This document shows, piece after piece, positions 10,352 through 18,348 of a stretch of DNA of 64,000 nucleotides. The notes under the pieces were generated by a model. That model saw nothing but the letters and a program-made list of their open reading frames with translations, did not search any database and was not told where the DNA came from. The stretch spans positions 1,497,317-1,561,316 of the forward strand of contig NZ_JACICF010000001.1 in assembly GCF_014195685.1 (NCBI RefSeq). Direction: 5' to 3'. Each line of letters opens with the position of its first letter. Within the stretch, counting starts at the first letter, position 1. This stretch comes from Sphingomicrobium lutaoense. Its GTDB lineage: Bacteria > Pseudomonadota > Alphaproteobacteria > Sphingomonadales > Sphingomonadaceae. Made by a program: the position numbers and the translations under genes.

Positions 10352-11695
10352 ATGAAGAAATTCGCTGCCACCTTCCTGCCCCCGTTGGCGGTCGTAGGGG
10401 CGCTTTCGGCGGTTCCGATGACCAGCGCGACGCTGGCCGCGCAGGATGTCGATACCTATCGCGAATTGGAAAATTTCCTGTCGGTCTTCCAGCAGGTCCG
10501 CGCCAACTATGTCGAGGAAGTCGACGATCACACGTTGATCAAGGGCGCGATCGACGGAATGCTGGCCTCGCTCGACCCGCACAGCAGCTATGTCGAAGCC
10601 AGCGATTTCAACAATATGCGCCTCACCACCGACGGCAATTATGGCGGGCTCGGCCTCACGGTCAGCCAGCGCGACGGCGCAGTGGTGGTGATCAGCCCGA
10701 CCGAGGACACGCCCGCGCACCGCGCCGGAATGAAGGCCGGCGATTTCATCACTCATCTCGATGGCGAACTCCTGTTCGGCCTCAGCCTCGATGAAGCGGT
10801 CGAGAAGATGCGCGGCCGTCCCGGTACCGAGACCACGCTGACCGTGGTGCGCCCGGGCCGCGACAAGCCCTTCGATGTCACCATCAAGCGCGAAGTGATC
10901 GAACTGAAGCCCGTCAAATGGGAAGTGAAGGACGGGGTCGGCATCATCAACATCAACAGCTTCTCGGCCGCCACCGGCGACGGGGTCGAGGATGCCGTTC
11001 GCTCGATCGAACGCTCGCTCGGCCGCAAGCCGATCGGCTATGTGGTCGATCTGCGCTCCAATCCCGGCGGTCTCCTCGACCAGGCCGTCGAAGTCACCGA
11101 CGCTTTCCTCGAACGGGGCGAAATCGTTTCCGAGCGCGGTCGTGCGAAAAATGACATCGACCGCTGGTTCGCCAAGAAAGGCGACATCGCTGAAGGCCGT
11201 CCGGTGATCGTGCTCATCGACTCGGGCTCGGCCTCGGCGTCCGAAATCGTCGCGGGCGCGCTGCAGGACCACCGCCGCGCGGTCGTGATGGGCGAACGCA
11301 GCTTCGGCAAGGGCAGCGTCCAGTCGGTCATTCAGACCGGCCCGAAAAGCGCGCTTCGCTTGACCACGGCACGTTACTACACGCCTTCGGGCCGTTCGGT
11401 GCAGGCCGGCGGGATCGAACCCGACATCAACGTGCCCCAGCTTTCCGACCCCGATTATTTCGACCGGCCGCGGCTTCGCGAGGCCGATCTTCGCCGCCAT
11501 CTCGTCGCGCAGGCCGGTGTCGAGGACGAGGTTCTCGAGGATGATGGCGAAGCGGTCGATCCGCGTTTCTCCGCCACCGCCGAGGAACTGGAAAAGCAGG
11601 GCATCGAGGATTACCAGCTGCACTATGCCGTGAAGACGCTGCAGCGGGTCGCATCGCTCGCACCGCGCGTCCAGCAGGCGAGCGGTTCCAACTGA
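10352..11695 (+). CDS. ctpA: S41 family carboxyl-terminal processing peptidase (CtpA)
   Basis: The 447-residue periplasmic serine protease has a signal peptide (MKKFAATFLPPLAVVGALSA), an N-terminal helical region, a PDZ domain (about 100-180, GLGLTVSQRDG) and the S41 catalytic core. The catalytic Ser is S295 in GSASASEI and the general-base Lys is K320 in SFGKGSVQ, 25 residues apart as in Prc/CtpA. Such proteases trim or degrade periplasmic and envelope proteins and can control cell-wall hydrolases. ATG at 10352 is supported by the AAAGGA site at 10339-10344. The stop shares one base with the dsbB start. Placement after the EnvC-like gene suggests joint work on the cell wall. Confidence 0.93.
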   Translation: MKKFAATFLPPLAVVGALSAVPMTSATLAAQDVDTYRELENFLSVFQQVRANYVEEVDDHTLIKGAIDGMLASLDPHSSYVEASDFNNMRLTTDGNYGGLGLTVSQRDGAVVVISPTEDTPAHRAGMKAGDFITHLDGELLFGLSLDEAVEKMRGRPGTETTLTVVRPGRDKPFDVTIKREVIELKPVKWEVKDGVGIININSFSAATGDGVEDAVRSIERSLGRKPIGYVVDLRSNPGGLLDQAVEVTDAFLERGEIVSERGRAKNDIDRWFAKKGDIAEGRPVIVLIDSGSASASEIVAGALQDHRRAVVMGERSFGKGSVQSVIQTGPKSALRLTTARYYTPSGRSVQAGGIEPDINVPQLSDPDYFDRPRLREADLRRHLVAQAGVEDEVLEDDGEAVDPRFSATAEELEKQGIEDYQLHYAVKTLQRVASLAPRVQQASGSN

Positions 11696-12204
11696 TGCTC
11701 GCTCCTCCCGTCGAAAGGCAGCTCGCATCGCCGCGCAACCTGCGGCTCCTCGCGCTGTTCGTTCCCTCGGCGCTCCTCGCCGGGGCGCTCGGCTCGCAAT
11801 ATATCGGCGGGCTCTTCCCCTGCGACATGTGCTATTGGCAGCGCTGGCCCCACGCAGCGGCGATCCTGCTCGCACTCGCCAGCTTCACCGCTCCGGCGAA
11901 TGCGCCGCGTTCGCGCCTGCTCGTCGGCCTCGCTGCGGCAGCGATTGCCGTTTCGGGCGCGATCGGCGTCTATCATGTCGGGGTGGAAATGGGCTTCTAC
12001 GAAGGCGTCACCGCTTGCTCGGCGGGCTCCTCGACCACCGATCCCGGCGCGCTTCTCGACGAGATCATGAATGCGCCGGTCATCCGCTGCGACCAGGTCC
12101 AGTGGGAATTCTTGTCGGTCTCGATGGCGGGCTGGAACGCGATCATCTCGCTCGGCACCGCCGCTCTCATCGCGATCGGCCTCGTGAAGGGGAAGAAGGC
12201 ATGA
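11695..12204 (+). CDS. dsbB: Disulfide bond formation protein DsbB
   Basis: DsbB reoxidises DsbA in the periplasm and passes electrons to ubiquinone. The 169-residue inner-membrane protein has four predicted helices. The first redox pair is C43/C46 (FPCDMCYWQRW) and the second periplasmic pair C108/C132 (VTACSAG and IRCDQ). The start overlaps the ctpA stop by one base (TGATG) and its stop overlaps the coq7 start by four bases, so all three are likely co-translated. Two DsbA-type partners lie at 24108-25549. All redox cysteines are present. Confidence 0.92.
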   Translation: MLAPPVERQLASPRNLRLLALFVPSALLAGALGSQYIGGLFPCDMCYWQRWPHAAAILLALASFTAPANAPRSRLLVGLAAAAIAVSGAIGVYHVGVEMGFYEGVTACSAGSSTTDPGALLDEIMNAPVIRCDQVQWEFLSVSMAGWNAIISLGTAALIAIGLVKGKKA

Positions 12205-12737
12205 GCGACTGGCAGCCCGGCGATCGCAAGGTCGATGTCGATTCGATGATCCGCGTCGACCATGCGGGCGAATATGGCGCGACCCGCATCTATGCCGGGC
12301 AGCTAGCCGTTCTGGGCGATCGCAGCGCCGCGGCGCATCAGGTCGCGCGCATGGCCAGCCAGGAAGAACGCCATCTGGCGCGCTTCGACCAGCTCATCGT
12401 CGAACGGGGCGTGCGCCCCACCCTTCTCCAGCCCTTCTGGAACGTGGCGGGCTTCACACTGGGCGCGGCAACCGCGCTCCTGGGTGAAAAGGCCGCGATG
12501 GCCTGCACCGATGCGGTCGAGACCGAGATCGACCGCCATTATGCCGAACAGCTTGAACAATTGGGCGACAGCGATCCCGAACTTTCCGCCGATATCGAAC
12601 AGTTCCGCGAAGAGGAATTGGAACATCGCGACACCGCCCGCGAACATGGGTCGGAAGAAGCGCTCGCCTATCCGCTTCTCACCGGGATGATTCGGCTGGG
12701 TTGCCGTGCAGCCATCGCCGTCGCAAAACGTATTTGA
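12201..12737 (+). CDS. coq7: Coq7-type 2-polyprenyl-3-methyl-6-methoxy-1,4-benzoquinol hydroxylase
   Basis: Coq7 is a carboxylate-bridged di-iron hydroxylase that carries out a late ring hydroxylation in ubiquinone synthesis at the inner membrane face. The 178-residue protein shows the iron-ligand motifs HAGEYGATRIYAGQ, QEERHLARF and EEELEHRDTA, with the expected Glu and His residues. A short hydrophobic segment (FTLGAATALLG) is typical for membrane association. It overlaps dsbB by four bases; sharing a transcript with the quinone-reducing DsbB is notable but may only reflect co-expression. A GGACCG...CGGTCC inverted repeat lies just after the stop (about 12742-12775) without a T-tract. Confidence 0.93.
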   Translation: MSDWQPGDRKVDVDSMIRVDHAGEYGATRIYAGQLAVLGDRSAAAHQVARMASQEERHLARFDQLIVERGVRPTLLQPFWNVAGFTLGAATALLGEKAAMACTDAVETEIDRHYAEQLEQLGDSDPELSADIEQFREEELEHRDTAREHGSEEALAYPLLTGMIRLGCRAAIAVAKRI

Positions 12738-12791
12738 CTTGGGACCGGGCGCGCGCACCCCTCGCGTCGGTCCAGTGAAAGGAAGAGCCAG

Positions 12792-13184
12792 ATGTTGAAC
12801 CGCATTGTTACCCTCGCCGCCACTGCCGGCATGGCCGCATCGCTCGTCAGCGCTCCGGCTTCGGCGCAGCGCAGCCAGGTCGAGGTGGTCGTCTATGGCG
12901 ACGATCCCTGCCCCCGCGCCGCCGAAGACGAGATCGTGGTTTGCAAGCGGCTCGGCGAGGAAGAGCGTTTCCGCATCCCCCAGGAATTCCGCCGCACTGC
13001 CGAGCGGGTCGAGAACCAGAGCTGGGCCGCCCGCGTGCGCTATCTCGAACAGAATAACGAGACCGGCCTGCCGCAGTGCACCGCCGTCGGTCCCGCCGCG
13101 GGCCAAGGTTGCCTGCAGAAGGAAATCGACGAAGCCGTGGCGAAGCGCAAGCAGCTCGAGGCGGACGAAACCGCCCCCGAATGA
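12792..13184 (+). CDS. Small exported protein of unknown function
   Basis: This 130-residue protein has a clear Sec signal peptide (MLNRIVTLAATAGMAASLVS, cleavage near ASA at about residue 25). A short domain with four cysteines (DPCPR, VVCKR, PQCTA, QGCLQ) and the motif VVVYGDDPCPRAAEDEIVVC follow, and the C-terminus is charged. Proteins of this look are frequent in sphingomonad genomes but I know no assigned function. A Shine-Dalgarno AAAGGAAGAG lies just upstream. The stop codon directly abuts the stop of the convergent DUF885 gene. Two periplasmic disulfides are plausible given the neighbouring dsbB; this is inference. Confidence 0.7.
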   Translation: MLNRIVTLAATAGMAASLVSAPASAQRSQVEVVVYGDDPCPRAAEDEIVVCKRLGEEERFRIPQEFRRTAERVENQSWAARVRYLEQNNETGLPQCTAVGPAAGQGCLQKEIDEAVAKRKQLEADETAPE

Positions 13185-14936
13185 TCAGTCGCCGCTTTTC
13201 TTCGCGGCGACCCAGTTCATCACCTGCATCTCGAGCACGTCGAGCGGGACCGAACCCTGCCCGAGCACCACGTCATGGAATTCGCGCAGGTCGAAATCCT
13301 CGCCCAGTTCATCGCGCGCCCGGCCCCGCAATTCGCGGATCTTGAGTTCGCCGATCTTGTAGGCGAGCGCCTGTCCGGGCCATGAGATGTAGCGATTGAC
13401 CTCGGCATCGATATTGGCCTCGCTCAAGGCGGTATTCTCGGTCATGAAATCGACCGCCTGCTGCTTCGACCAATTCTTCGAGTGTAAGCCGGTATCGACC
13501 ACCAGTCGGGCGGCGCGCCACATCTCGTAGCTGAGGCGCCCCATGTCCTTGGCTGGCGTGTCATACAGCCCCATCTCGATACCCAGCCGCTCCGAATAGA
13601 GACCCCAGCCCTCGACGAAGGCCGTGAAGAAGGTGCCATTCTTGCGCCATGCGGGCATGTCCAGTTCCTGCTGAATGGCGATCTGGTGGTGATGGCCCGG
13701 CACTCCCTCATGCACGGTCAGTGCGGGCACCTCCCACAAGGGCCGCTGGTCGAGCTTGGAGGTGTTGACATAATAGGTTCCGGCGATGCCATTCTCGGGG
13801 CTGCCCGGGTTGTAATAGGCCGTGGTGGTGCCGGGAGCGATTTCCGCGGGGATCTCGCGGATGCCATAGGGCAGGCGCGCCAGATGCCCGAACAGGGTCG
13901 GCATCATCCCGTCGATCTTCTTCGCCTCGCGCGCGACATATTGCATCAGCGCCTCGGGCGTTTCGGCATAATATTTGGGATTGGTCCGCAGATCCTCGAT
14001 AAAGGCTTCGCGGCTTTCGAAGCCTGCTTCGGCGGCGACCTTCTCCATCTCGCTGCGGATCCGCGCCACTTCTTCAAGCCCAATCTGGTGAATCTCGTCG
14101 GCGCTCAATTCGGTGGTGGTCATCTGGCGGATGCGGAAATCATAATATTCCGCCCCGCCCGGTTGCGCCGACACGCCCACCTCGGTCGAACAATAAGGCG
14201 CATATTCGTCGCGGTACCAGCGCGCATGCTCGCCATAGGCGAGCCGCAGCCGCCCATCGATCAGCTTGAGCGCGCGCTGCTGCAGATCGCGCCAGGTAGC
14301 CGCATCGATCATGTCGGGCGCTTCGCCGCGGAACGGCTCGTACAGGCGGCTTTCCGAAGCGTCCTCGGGAATGACCCCGCTGATCGACTGTTCGAAATCG
14401 ACCATCGCCACGCAGGGCAGCGTATAGCCGCCCTCGACGGCCTTGCGCGACACGGCGATCGCGGTGTCATTCTGCGCGGGATAGGCCGCCAGCCGCTTCA
14501 GATAATTCTCATAGTCCTCGACATCGTCGAACTTGAGATTGCGCCCCAGCCCGGCAATCGCCTGGTGCCAGCCCGACCGGTTGGTGAAGAGCATCAGCCG
14601 CTGGCCGAATTCATTGGCCTCGACCGCTTCCGACAGGCTGCGTTCGAGGATTGCCTTGGAAATGCGCGTCTCCTCGTCGAGCCCGCTGTCGGGAATTTGC
14701 CGCAGTTCGGAAAGGAAGCGCGCCGACATGGCGGCCCGCCGGTCCATCGCCTCGATCGAATAATCGTACAGCTTGTCATCATGCCCCTCGATCGCCAGCG
14801 ACGATGCGAGCGTCGGATTATCCTCGAGGACGAACTCCCAATAACGCTCGGTAAGGTCGGCAAAATCTTCCTGCGGACCGGCAAGGGCGGGGGCCGCGCT
14901 CATGATTGCGACGGCGAGAATGGCGAAACTGCGCAT
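13185..14936 (-). CDS. DUF885 family putative metallopeptidase, exported
   Basis: The 583-residue protein has a signal peptide (MRSFAILAVAIMSAAPALAG) and the DUF885 domain over its whole length. The zinc motif HEGVPGHHHQ begins at residue 409, and FVEGWGLYSE supplies the downstream Glu typical of this family. DUF885 proteins resemble M3/M32-type carboxypeptidases and are thought to act on small peptides in the periplasm; the substrate here is unknown. The ATG at 14934-14936 (complement) is preceded by AGGGAGATC; a longer frame to 15008 would add 24 residues before the signal peptide. It is divergent from the DNA-repair cassette. Confidence 0.86.
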   Translation of the reverse strand: MRSFAILAVAIMSAAPALAGPQEDFADLTERYWEFVLEDNPTLASSLAIEGHDDKLYDYSIEAMDRRAAMSARFLSELRQIPDSGLDEETRISKAILERSLSEAVEANEFGQRLMLFTNRSGWHQAIAGLGRNLKFDDVEDYENYLKRLAAYPAQNDTAIAVSRKAVEGGYTLPCVAMVDFEQSISGVIPEDASESRLYEPFRGEAPDMIDAATWRDLQQRALKLIDGRLRLAYGEHARWYRDEYAPYCSTEVGVSAQPGGAEYYDFRIRQMTTTELSADEIHQIGLEEVARIRSEMEKVAAEAGFESREAFIEDLRTNPKYYAETPEALMQYVAREAKKIDGMMPTLFGHLARLPYGIREIPAEIAPGTTTAYYNPGSPENGIAGTYYVNTSKLDQRPLWEVPALTVHEGVPGHHHQIAIQQELDMPAWRKNGTFFTAFVEGWGLYSERLGIEMGLYDTPAKDMGRLSYEMWRAARLVVDTGLHSKNWSKQQAVDFMTENTALSEANIDAEVNRYISWPGQALAYKIGELKIRELRGRARDELGEDFDLREFHDVVLGQGSVPLDVLEMQVMNWVAAKKSGD

Positions 14937-15052
14937 GGACTTTGATCTCCCTGTTCGGGCGCGGAAGCTAAAGGCTCGCGCCGCGCTTGCAAGGCTCCTT
15001 TCGACCAATTGCGCCCCGCCTCACCGGAACATGCGCATTTTTTCACCCTTGT

Positions 15053-15066
15053 GTCGGCTAGCCGAC
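15053..15066. promoter_or_regulatory. Perfect 14-bp palindrome upstream of the radical SAM gene
   Basis: GTCGGCTAGCCGAC reads the same on both strands with no spacer, so it cannot form a normal hairpin and looks like a protein-binding site rather than a terminator. It lies in the divergent region between the DUF885 peptidase and the radical SAM gene, 35 bases before the latter's ATG and 18 bases from the LexA-type repeat. The binding protein is unknown. Confidence 0.4.
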
Positions 15067-15084
15067 TAGCGCTGGGCCGCGCGA

Positions 15085-15099
15085 GAACATATAAGGAAC
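15085..15099. promoter_or_regulatory. LexA (SOS) box candidate, GAAC-N7-GAAC
   Basis: The site reads GAACATATAAGGAAC; on the minus strand it is GTTCCTTATATGTTC. This is an exact match to the direct-repeat LexA operator GTTC-N7-GTTC known in alphaproteobacteria, with the AT-rich spacer seen in real sites. It ends two bases before the ATG of the radical SAM gene and overlaps its Shine-Dalgarno AAGGAA, so a bound repressor would block expression. By my rough base-composition estimate about one such match is expected by chance per window of this size. Its place directly before a DNA-repair gene is what gives it weight. Confidence 0.65.
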
Positions 15100-15101
15100 A
15101 G

Positions 15102-16364
15102 ATGGCCCGGCTCGACACTCAGCAGAAGTTGGAAATTCTCGCGGATGCCGCCAAATATGACGCATCCTGCGCGTCGTCGGGTTCGTCGCGCCGCGACAGT
15201 CGCGGCGGCAAGGGCATGGGCTCGACCGAAGGCATGGGTATCTGCCACGCCTATGCCCCCGACGGCCGCTGCATCAGCTTGCTGAAGATCCTGCTCACCA
15301 ACAGCTGCATCTTCGACTGCCATTATTGCATCAACCGCAAGTCCTCCAATGTCCGCCGCGCGCGCTTCACCGCGCAGGAAGTCGTCCAGCTCACGCTCAA
15401 TTTCTACAAGCGCAACTATATCGAGGGTCTCTTCCTCTCCTCGGGCATCATCGGCTCGTCCAACTATACGATGGAGCAATTGGTCGAGGTCGCGCGCTCG
15501 CTCCGCGAAGATCATGACTTCCGTGGATATATCCATCTGAAGACGATCCCAGACGCCGATCCCGAACTGGTGCGCCAGGCGGGCCTCCATGCCGACCGCG
15601 TCTCGATCAATGTCGAACTTCCCACCCGTTCGGGCCTCCGCAAGCTTGCTCCCGAAAAGGACGACAAGCGCATCGAGGGCGCGATGAAGGACATGAAAAG
15701 TTCGATCGTCGACGCCCGCGACGCGCGCCGCAAATATCGCTCGGCGCCGCGTTTCGCGCCCGGCGGCCAGTCGACCCAGATGATCGTCGGCGCCGACGAT
15801 GCCAATGACGGCGCGATCGTGACCCGCGCTCGTACGCTCTACGACCGCTTTGGCCTGCGCCGCGTCTATTACAGCGCCTTCTCCCCCATTCCCGAGCCGA
15901 GCGCGGTGCTCCCGCTCACGCGTCCGCCGCTGATGCGCGAACATCGGCTCTACCAGTCGGACTGGCTGATGCGCTTCTACGGCTTCACGCCCAAGGAGGT
16001 CGTCGCCACCACCGACGACAAGGGCATGCTCCCGCTCGACATCGACCCCAAGCTCGCCTTCGCCTTGAAGTTCCGCGAACAATTCCCGGTCGACGTGAAC
16101 CGCGCCACCCGCGAACAATTGCTTCGCGTGCCGGGGCTCGGCACCAAGGCGGTGGGCCGCATCCTCGCATCGCGCCGCTTCCGCTCGCTCCGCCTCGACG
16201 ACATCGCGCGCCTCACCGTCAGCCTGAAGAAGGTGCGCCCCTTCATCGTCACTGCTGACTGGCGTCCGACGCTGCTTACCGACCGCGCCAATCTGAAGGC
16301 GCTTCTGATGCCCGCTCCCGCCCAGCTCGACCTCTTCGCTCCGCCTCCGGCGAACGCCGCCTGA
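15102..16364 (+). CDS. Radical SAM protein linked to UDG, putative DNA modification/repair (TIGR03916-like)
   Basis: The 420-residue protein has the radical SAM cluster motif C69-x3-C73-x2-C76 (CIFDCHYC), preceded by the family-typical GICHAYAPDGRCISLLK. The SAM barrel follows (GLFLSSGIIGSSNYTMEQ), and a helix-hairpin-helix motif at about 330-360 (VNRATREQLLRVPGLGTKAV) is expected to bind DNA. The family is known for sitting next to a DUF4130/uracil-glycosylase gene, as here, and is proposed to act on DNA bases; the reaction is not established. ATG at 15102 has AAGGAA before it; a longer in-frame start at 15009 would place the regulatory sites inside the gene. It is the first gene of a likely three-gene operon. 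Confidence 0.88.
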   Translation: MARLDTQQKLEILADAAKYDASCASSGSSRRDSRGGKGMGSTEGMGICHAYAPDGRCISLLKILLTNSCIFDCHYCINRKSSNVRRARFTAQEVVQLTLNFYKRNYIEGLFLSSGIIGSSNYTMEQLVEVARSLREDHDFRGYIHLKTIPDADPELVRQAGLHADRVSINVELPTRSGLRKLAPEKDDKRIEGAMKDMKSSIVDARDARRKYRSAPRFAPGGQSTQMIVGADDANDGAIVTRARTLYDRFGLRRVYYSAFSPIPEPSAVLPLTRPPLMREHRLYQSDWLMRFYGFTPKEVVATTDDKGMLPLDIDPKLAFALKFREQFPVDVNRATREQLLRVPGLGTKAVGRILASRRFRSLRLDDIARLTVSLKKVRPFIVTADWRPTLLTDRANLKALLMPAPAQLDLFAPPPANAA

Positions 16365-16411
16365 AACCGGCGCGTCGTTCGCCGCGTTGGGAATAGCAAA
16401 GGAGAAAAGGC

Positions 16412-16897
16412 ATGGCCCGAACCGACATTTTCGACCGTTTGAAGGAAGACCATGACCGCCACCGCGAACTGCTCACGCGGCTCGCGGTCACCAGCGGCGA
16501 CAGCGAGGACCGGCGCGCGCTCTTCGCCAACTTCAAGACCGAGGTGAAGGCCCATGCCGCCGCCGAGGAAGAGACGCTCTACGCCACGATGCTCGCCAAT
16601 CCCGAACTTCGCCACGACGGCCAGCATTCGGTTTCCGAGCATAAGGAGATCGAGGATCTCATCACGAAGCTCGAGGAAACCGACATGTCCTCGCCGGGCT
16701 GGATGACGACCTTCAAAAAGCTCCAGCACGATTATCTCCACCATATCGAGGAGGAGGAGAAGGACATGTTCCCCGCCGCCGCCGACGGCTTGAGCGACGC
16801 CAAGGTGCAGGAACTCCGCAAGAAGTTCGAGGCGCGCAAGCCCGAGGAATATCAGCGCGCGCTCGACGGCGTGGATGACGGGGACGAGCGCGAATAG
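16412..16897 (+). CDS. Hemerythrin HHE domain protein
   Basis: The 161-residue soluble protein is predicted all-helical with His/Glu ligands spaced as in HHE hemerythrins: EDHDRHRELL, HAAAEEETLY, HSVSEHKEIED and HDYLHHIEEEEKDMFP. Such proteins hold a non-haem di-iron centre that binds oxygen or handles iron or nitric oxide. A good AAGGAG site precedes the ATG. It lies 47 bases after the radical SAM gene and 8 bases before the DUF4130-UdgX gene, so it is probably part of the same transcript. The C-terminus is acidic and polar. A protective or sensing role for the oxygen-sensitive iron-sulfur enzymes beside it is inference. Confidence 0.87.
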   Translation: MARTDIFDRLKEDHDRHRELLTRLAVTSGDSEDRRALFANFKTEVKAHAAAEEETLYATMLANPELRHDGQHSVSEHKEIEDLITKLEETDMSSPGWMTTFKKLQHDYLHHIEEEEKDMFPAAADGLSDAKVQELRKKFEARKPEEYQRALDGVDDGDERE

Positions 16898-16905
16898 CGC
16901 ATGGC

Positions 16906-18348
16906 ATGACGCCCCCCGCTCCCGACCGGACGCGGTTTCACCGCATCACGCTCGACGCGCCCGACGATTTCGACGGCTGGCGCGACGCGGCGCGACGCCT
17001 GCTCGCTGCCGATGTCCCGCCCGAACGGGTCAGCTGGCAGGTCGCGGGCGCGGAAAGCGACCTGTTCGGGGCCGACGACGCTTCGCTTCCCCCTGCGACC
17101 GGCGCGCCCGTTACCGTGGGCAAGGATTTCATCTCGCTGGCGCGCACCGCGATCTGCCACCGCGATCCCGAACGCTTCGGCTTGCTCTACGCCATGCTGT
17201 GGCGCCTCAAGGGTGACCGCGCCGCGCTGCAGGACCGCGCCGACCCTTTGGTCACGAGGCTGCGCGCGATGGAAAAGGAAGTGCGCCGCGACGCGCACAA
17301 GATGCACGCTTTCGTCCGCTTCCGCGAAGTCGAGGAAGAAGATGGCGTGCGCATGGTCGCCTGGTTCGAACCCGACAACCATATCGTGCGGCGCGAAGCG
17401 GGCTTCTTCATGCGCCGCTTCACCAACATGCGCTGGTCGATCCTCACCCCCGATCTCAGCATCCATTGGGACGGGGAGACGCTCACCACCAGTCCAGGCG
17501 CGACCCGGCGCGATGCGCCCGATGGCGACCCGGTCGAGGAGACGTGGAAGGCCTATTACAAGTCGATCTTCAATCCCGCGCGGGTGAAGGTGAAGGCGAT
17601 GACCGCCGAAATGCCGCGCAAATATTGGAAGAATATGCCCGAGACCGCGGCGATCGGCGAACTTCTCGCCGGGGCGCAGGCCCGCGAAGCCGCGATGATC
17701 GAGAAAAGCCGGAGCGAAGCCGAACCGCCGCCGCCGCCATCCAACGCGCAGGCGGCCTGGGAGGCATTGCGCCACGACATCCAGACCTGCCGCCGCTGCG
17801 ATCTTTATTGCGACGCCACCCAGCCCGTGTTCGGCGAAGGCCCGCTATCGCCGCGCCTTTTCATTGTCGGCGAACAGCCGGGCGACCAGGAAGATCTGGC
17901 AGGCCGCCCCTTCGTCGGTCCTGCAGGCGCGCTTCTCGACGAGGCAATGGCCGAAGCGGGGATCGAGCGCGACCGATGCTATGTCACCAACGCGGTCAAG
18001 CATTTCAAATTCGTCCAACGCGGCAAGCGGCGGATCCACCAGACCCCCACGGTGGGCGAGATCAAGGCCTGCAACTGGTGGCTCGAACAGGAACGGGCGC
18101 TGGTTCGCCCGCCGCTTGTCGTCGCACTGGGCGCCAGTGCGGCCCGCGCGCTCATGGGCAAGGCCGTCACAATCTCGAAGGTACGCGAAGAGGGAATCAT
18201 TCTCCCCGACGGAAGCGAGTGCCGGGTGACCGTGCACCCCAGCTATCTGCTGCGCCTGCCCGATGAAGGGGCGCGCCGTGATGAGCGCGCCCGCTTCGTC
18301 GAGGATCTGCGCCGCGCCGCCCAGCGGGCGGACGCGCTCGCCGCCTAG
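16906..18348 (+). CDS. udgX: DUF4130 - UdgX fusion: self-crosslinking uracil-DNA glycosylase homologue
   Basis: The 480-residue protein joins an N-terminal DUF4130 domain (about 1-260; IFNPARVKVKAMTAEMPRKY) to a C-terminal family-4-like uracil-DNA glycosylase domain (about 280-475). The UDG part has GEQPG at 322-326, VHPSYLL at 443-449, iron-sulfur Cys C295/C298 (CRRC) and C389, and VTNAVKH with His366 where classic family-4 enzymes have Cys. The loop KRRIH ends in His378. In characterised mycobacterial UdgX this His forms a covalent bond with the deoxyribose after uracil release, trapping the protein on DNA. The fused DUF4130 domain is the family that normally accompanies the radical SAM protein upstream. 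The stop overlaps the convergent TonB receptor stop. Confidence 0.9.
   Translation: MTPPAPDRTRFHRITLDAPDDFDGWRDAARRLLAADVPPERVSWQVAGAESDLFGADDASLPPATGAPVTVGKDFISLARTAICHRDPERFGLLYAMLWRLKGDRAALQDRADPLVTRLRAMEKEVRRDAHKMHAFVRFREVEEEDGVRMVAWFEPDNHIVRREAGFFMRRFTNMRWSILTPDLSIHWDGETLTTSPGATRRDAPDGDPVEETWKAYYKSIFNPARVKVKAMTAEMPRKYWKNMPETAAIGELLAGAQAREAAMIEKSRSEAEPPPPPSNAQAAWEALRHDIQTCRRCDLYCDATQPVFGEGPLSPRLFIVGEQPGDQEDLAGRPFVGPAGALLDEAMAEAGIERDRCYVTNAVKHFKFVQRGKRRIHQTPTVGEIKACNWWLEQERALVRPPLVVALGASAARALMGKAVTISKVREEGIILPDGSECRVTVHPSYLLRLPDEGARRDERARFVEDLRRAAQRADALAA

Noticed and set aside
12742-12775. Terminator after coq7.
   Set aside because: An inverted repeat GGACCG/CGGTCC is present but lacks a T-tract and the next gene starts 17 bases later, so I did not list it as a terminator.
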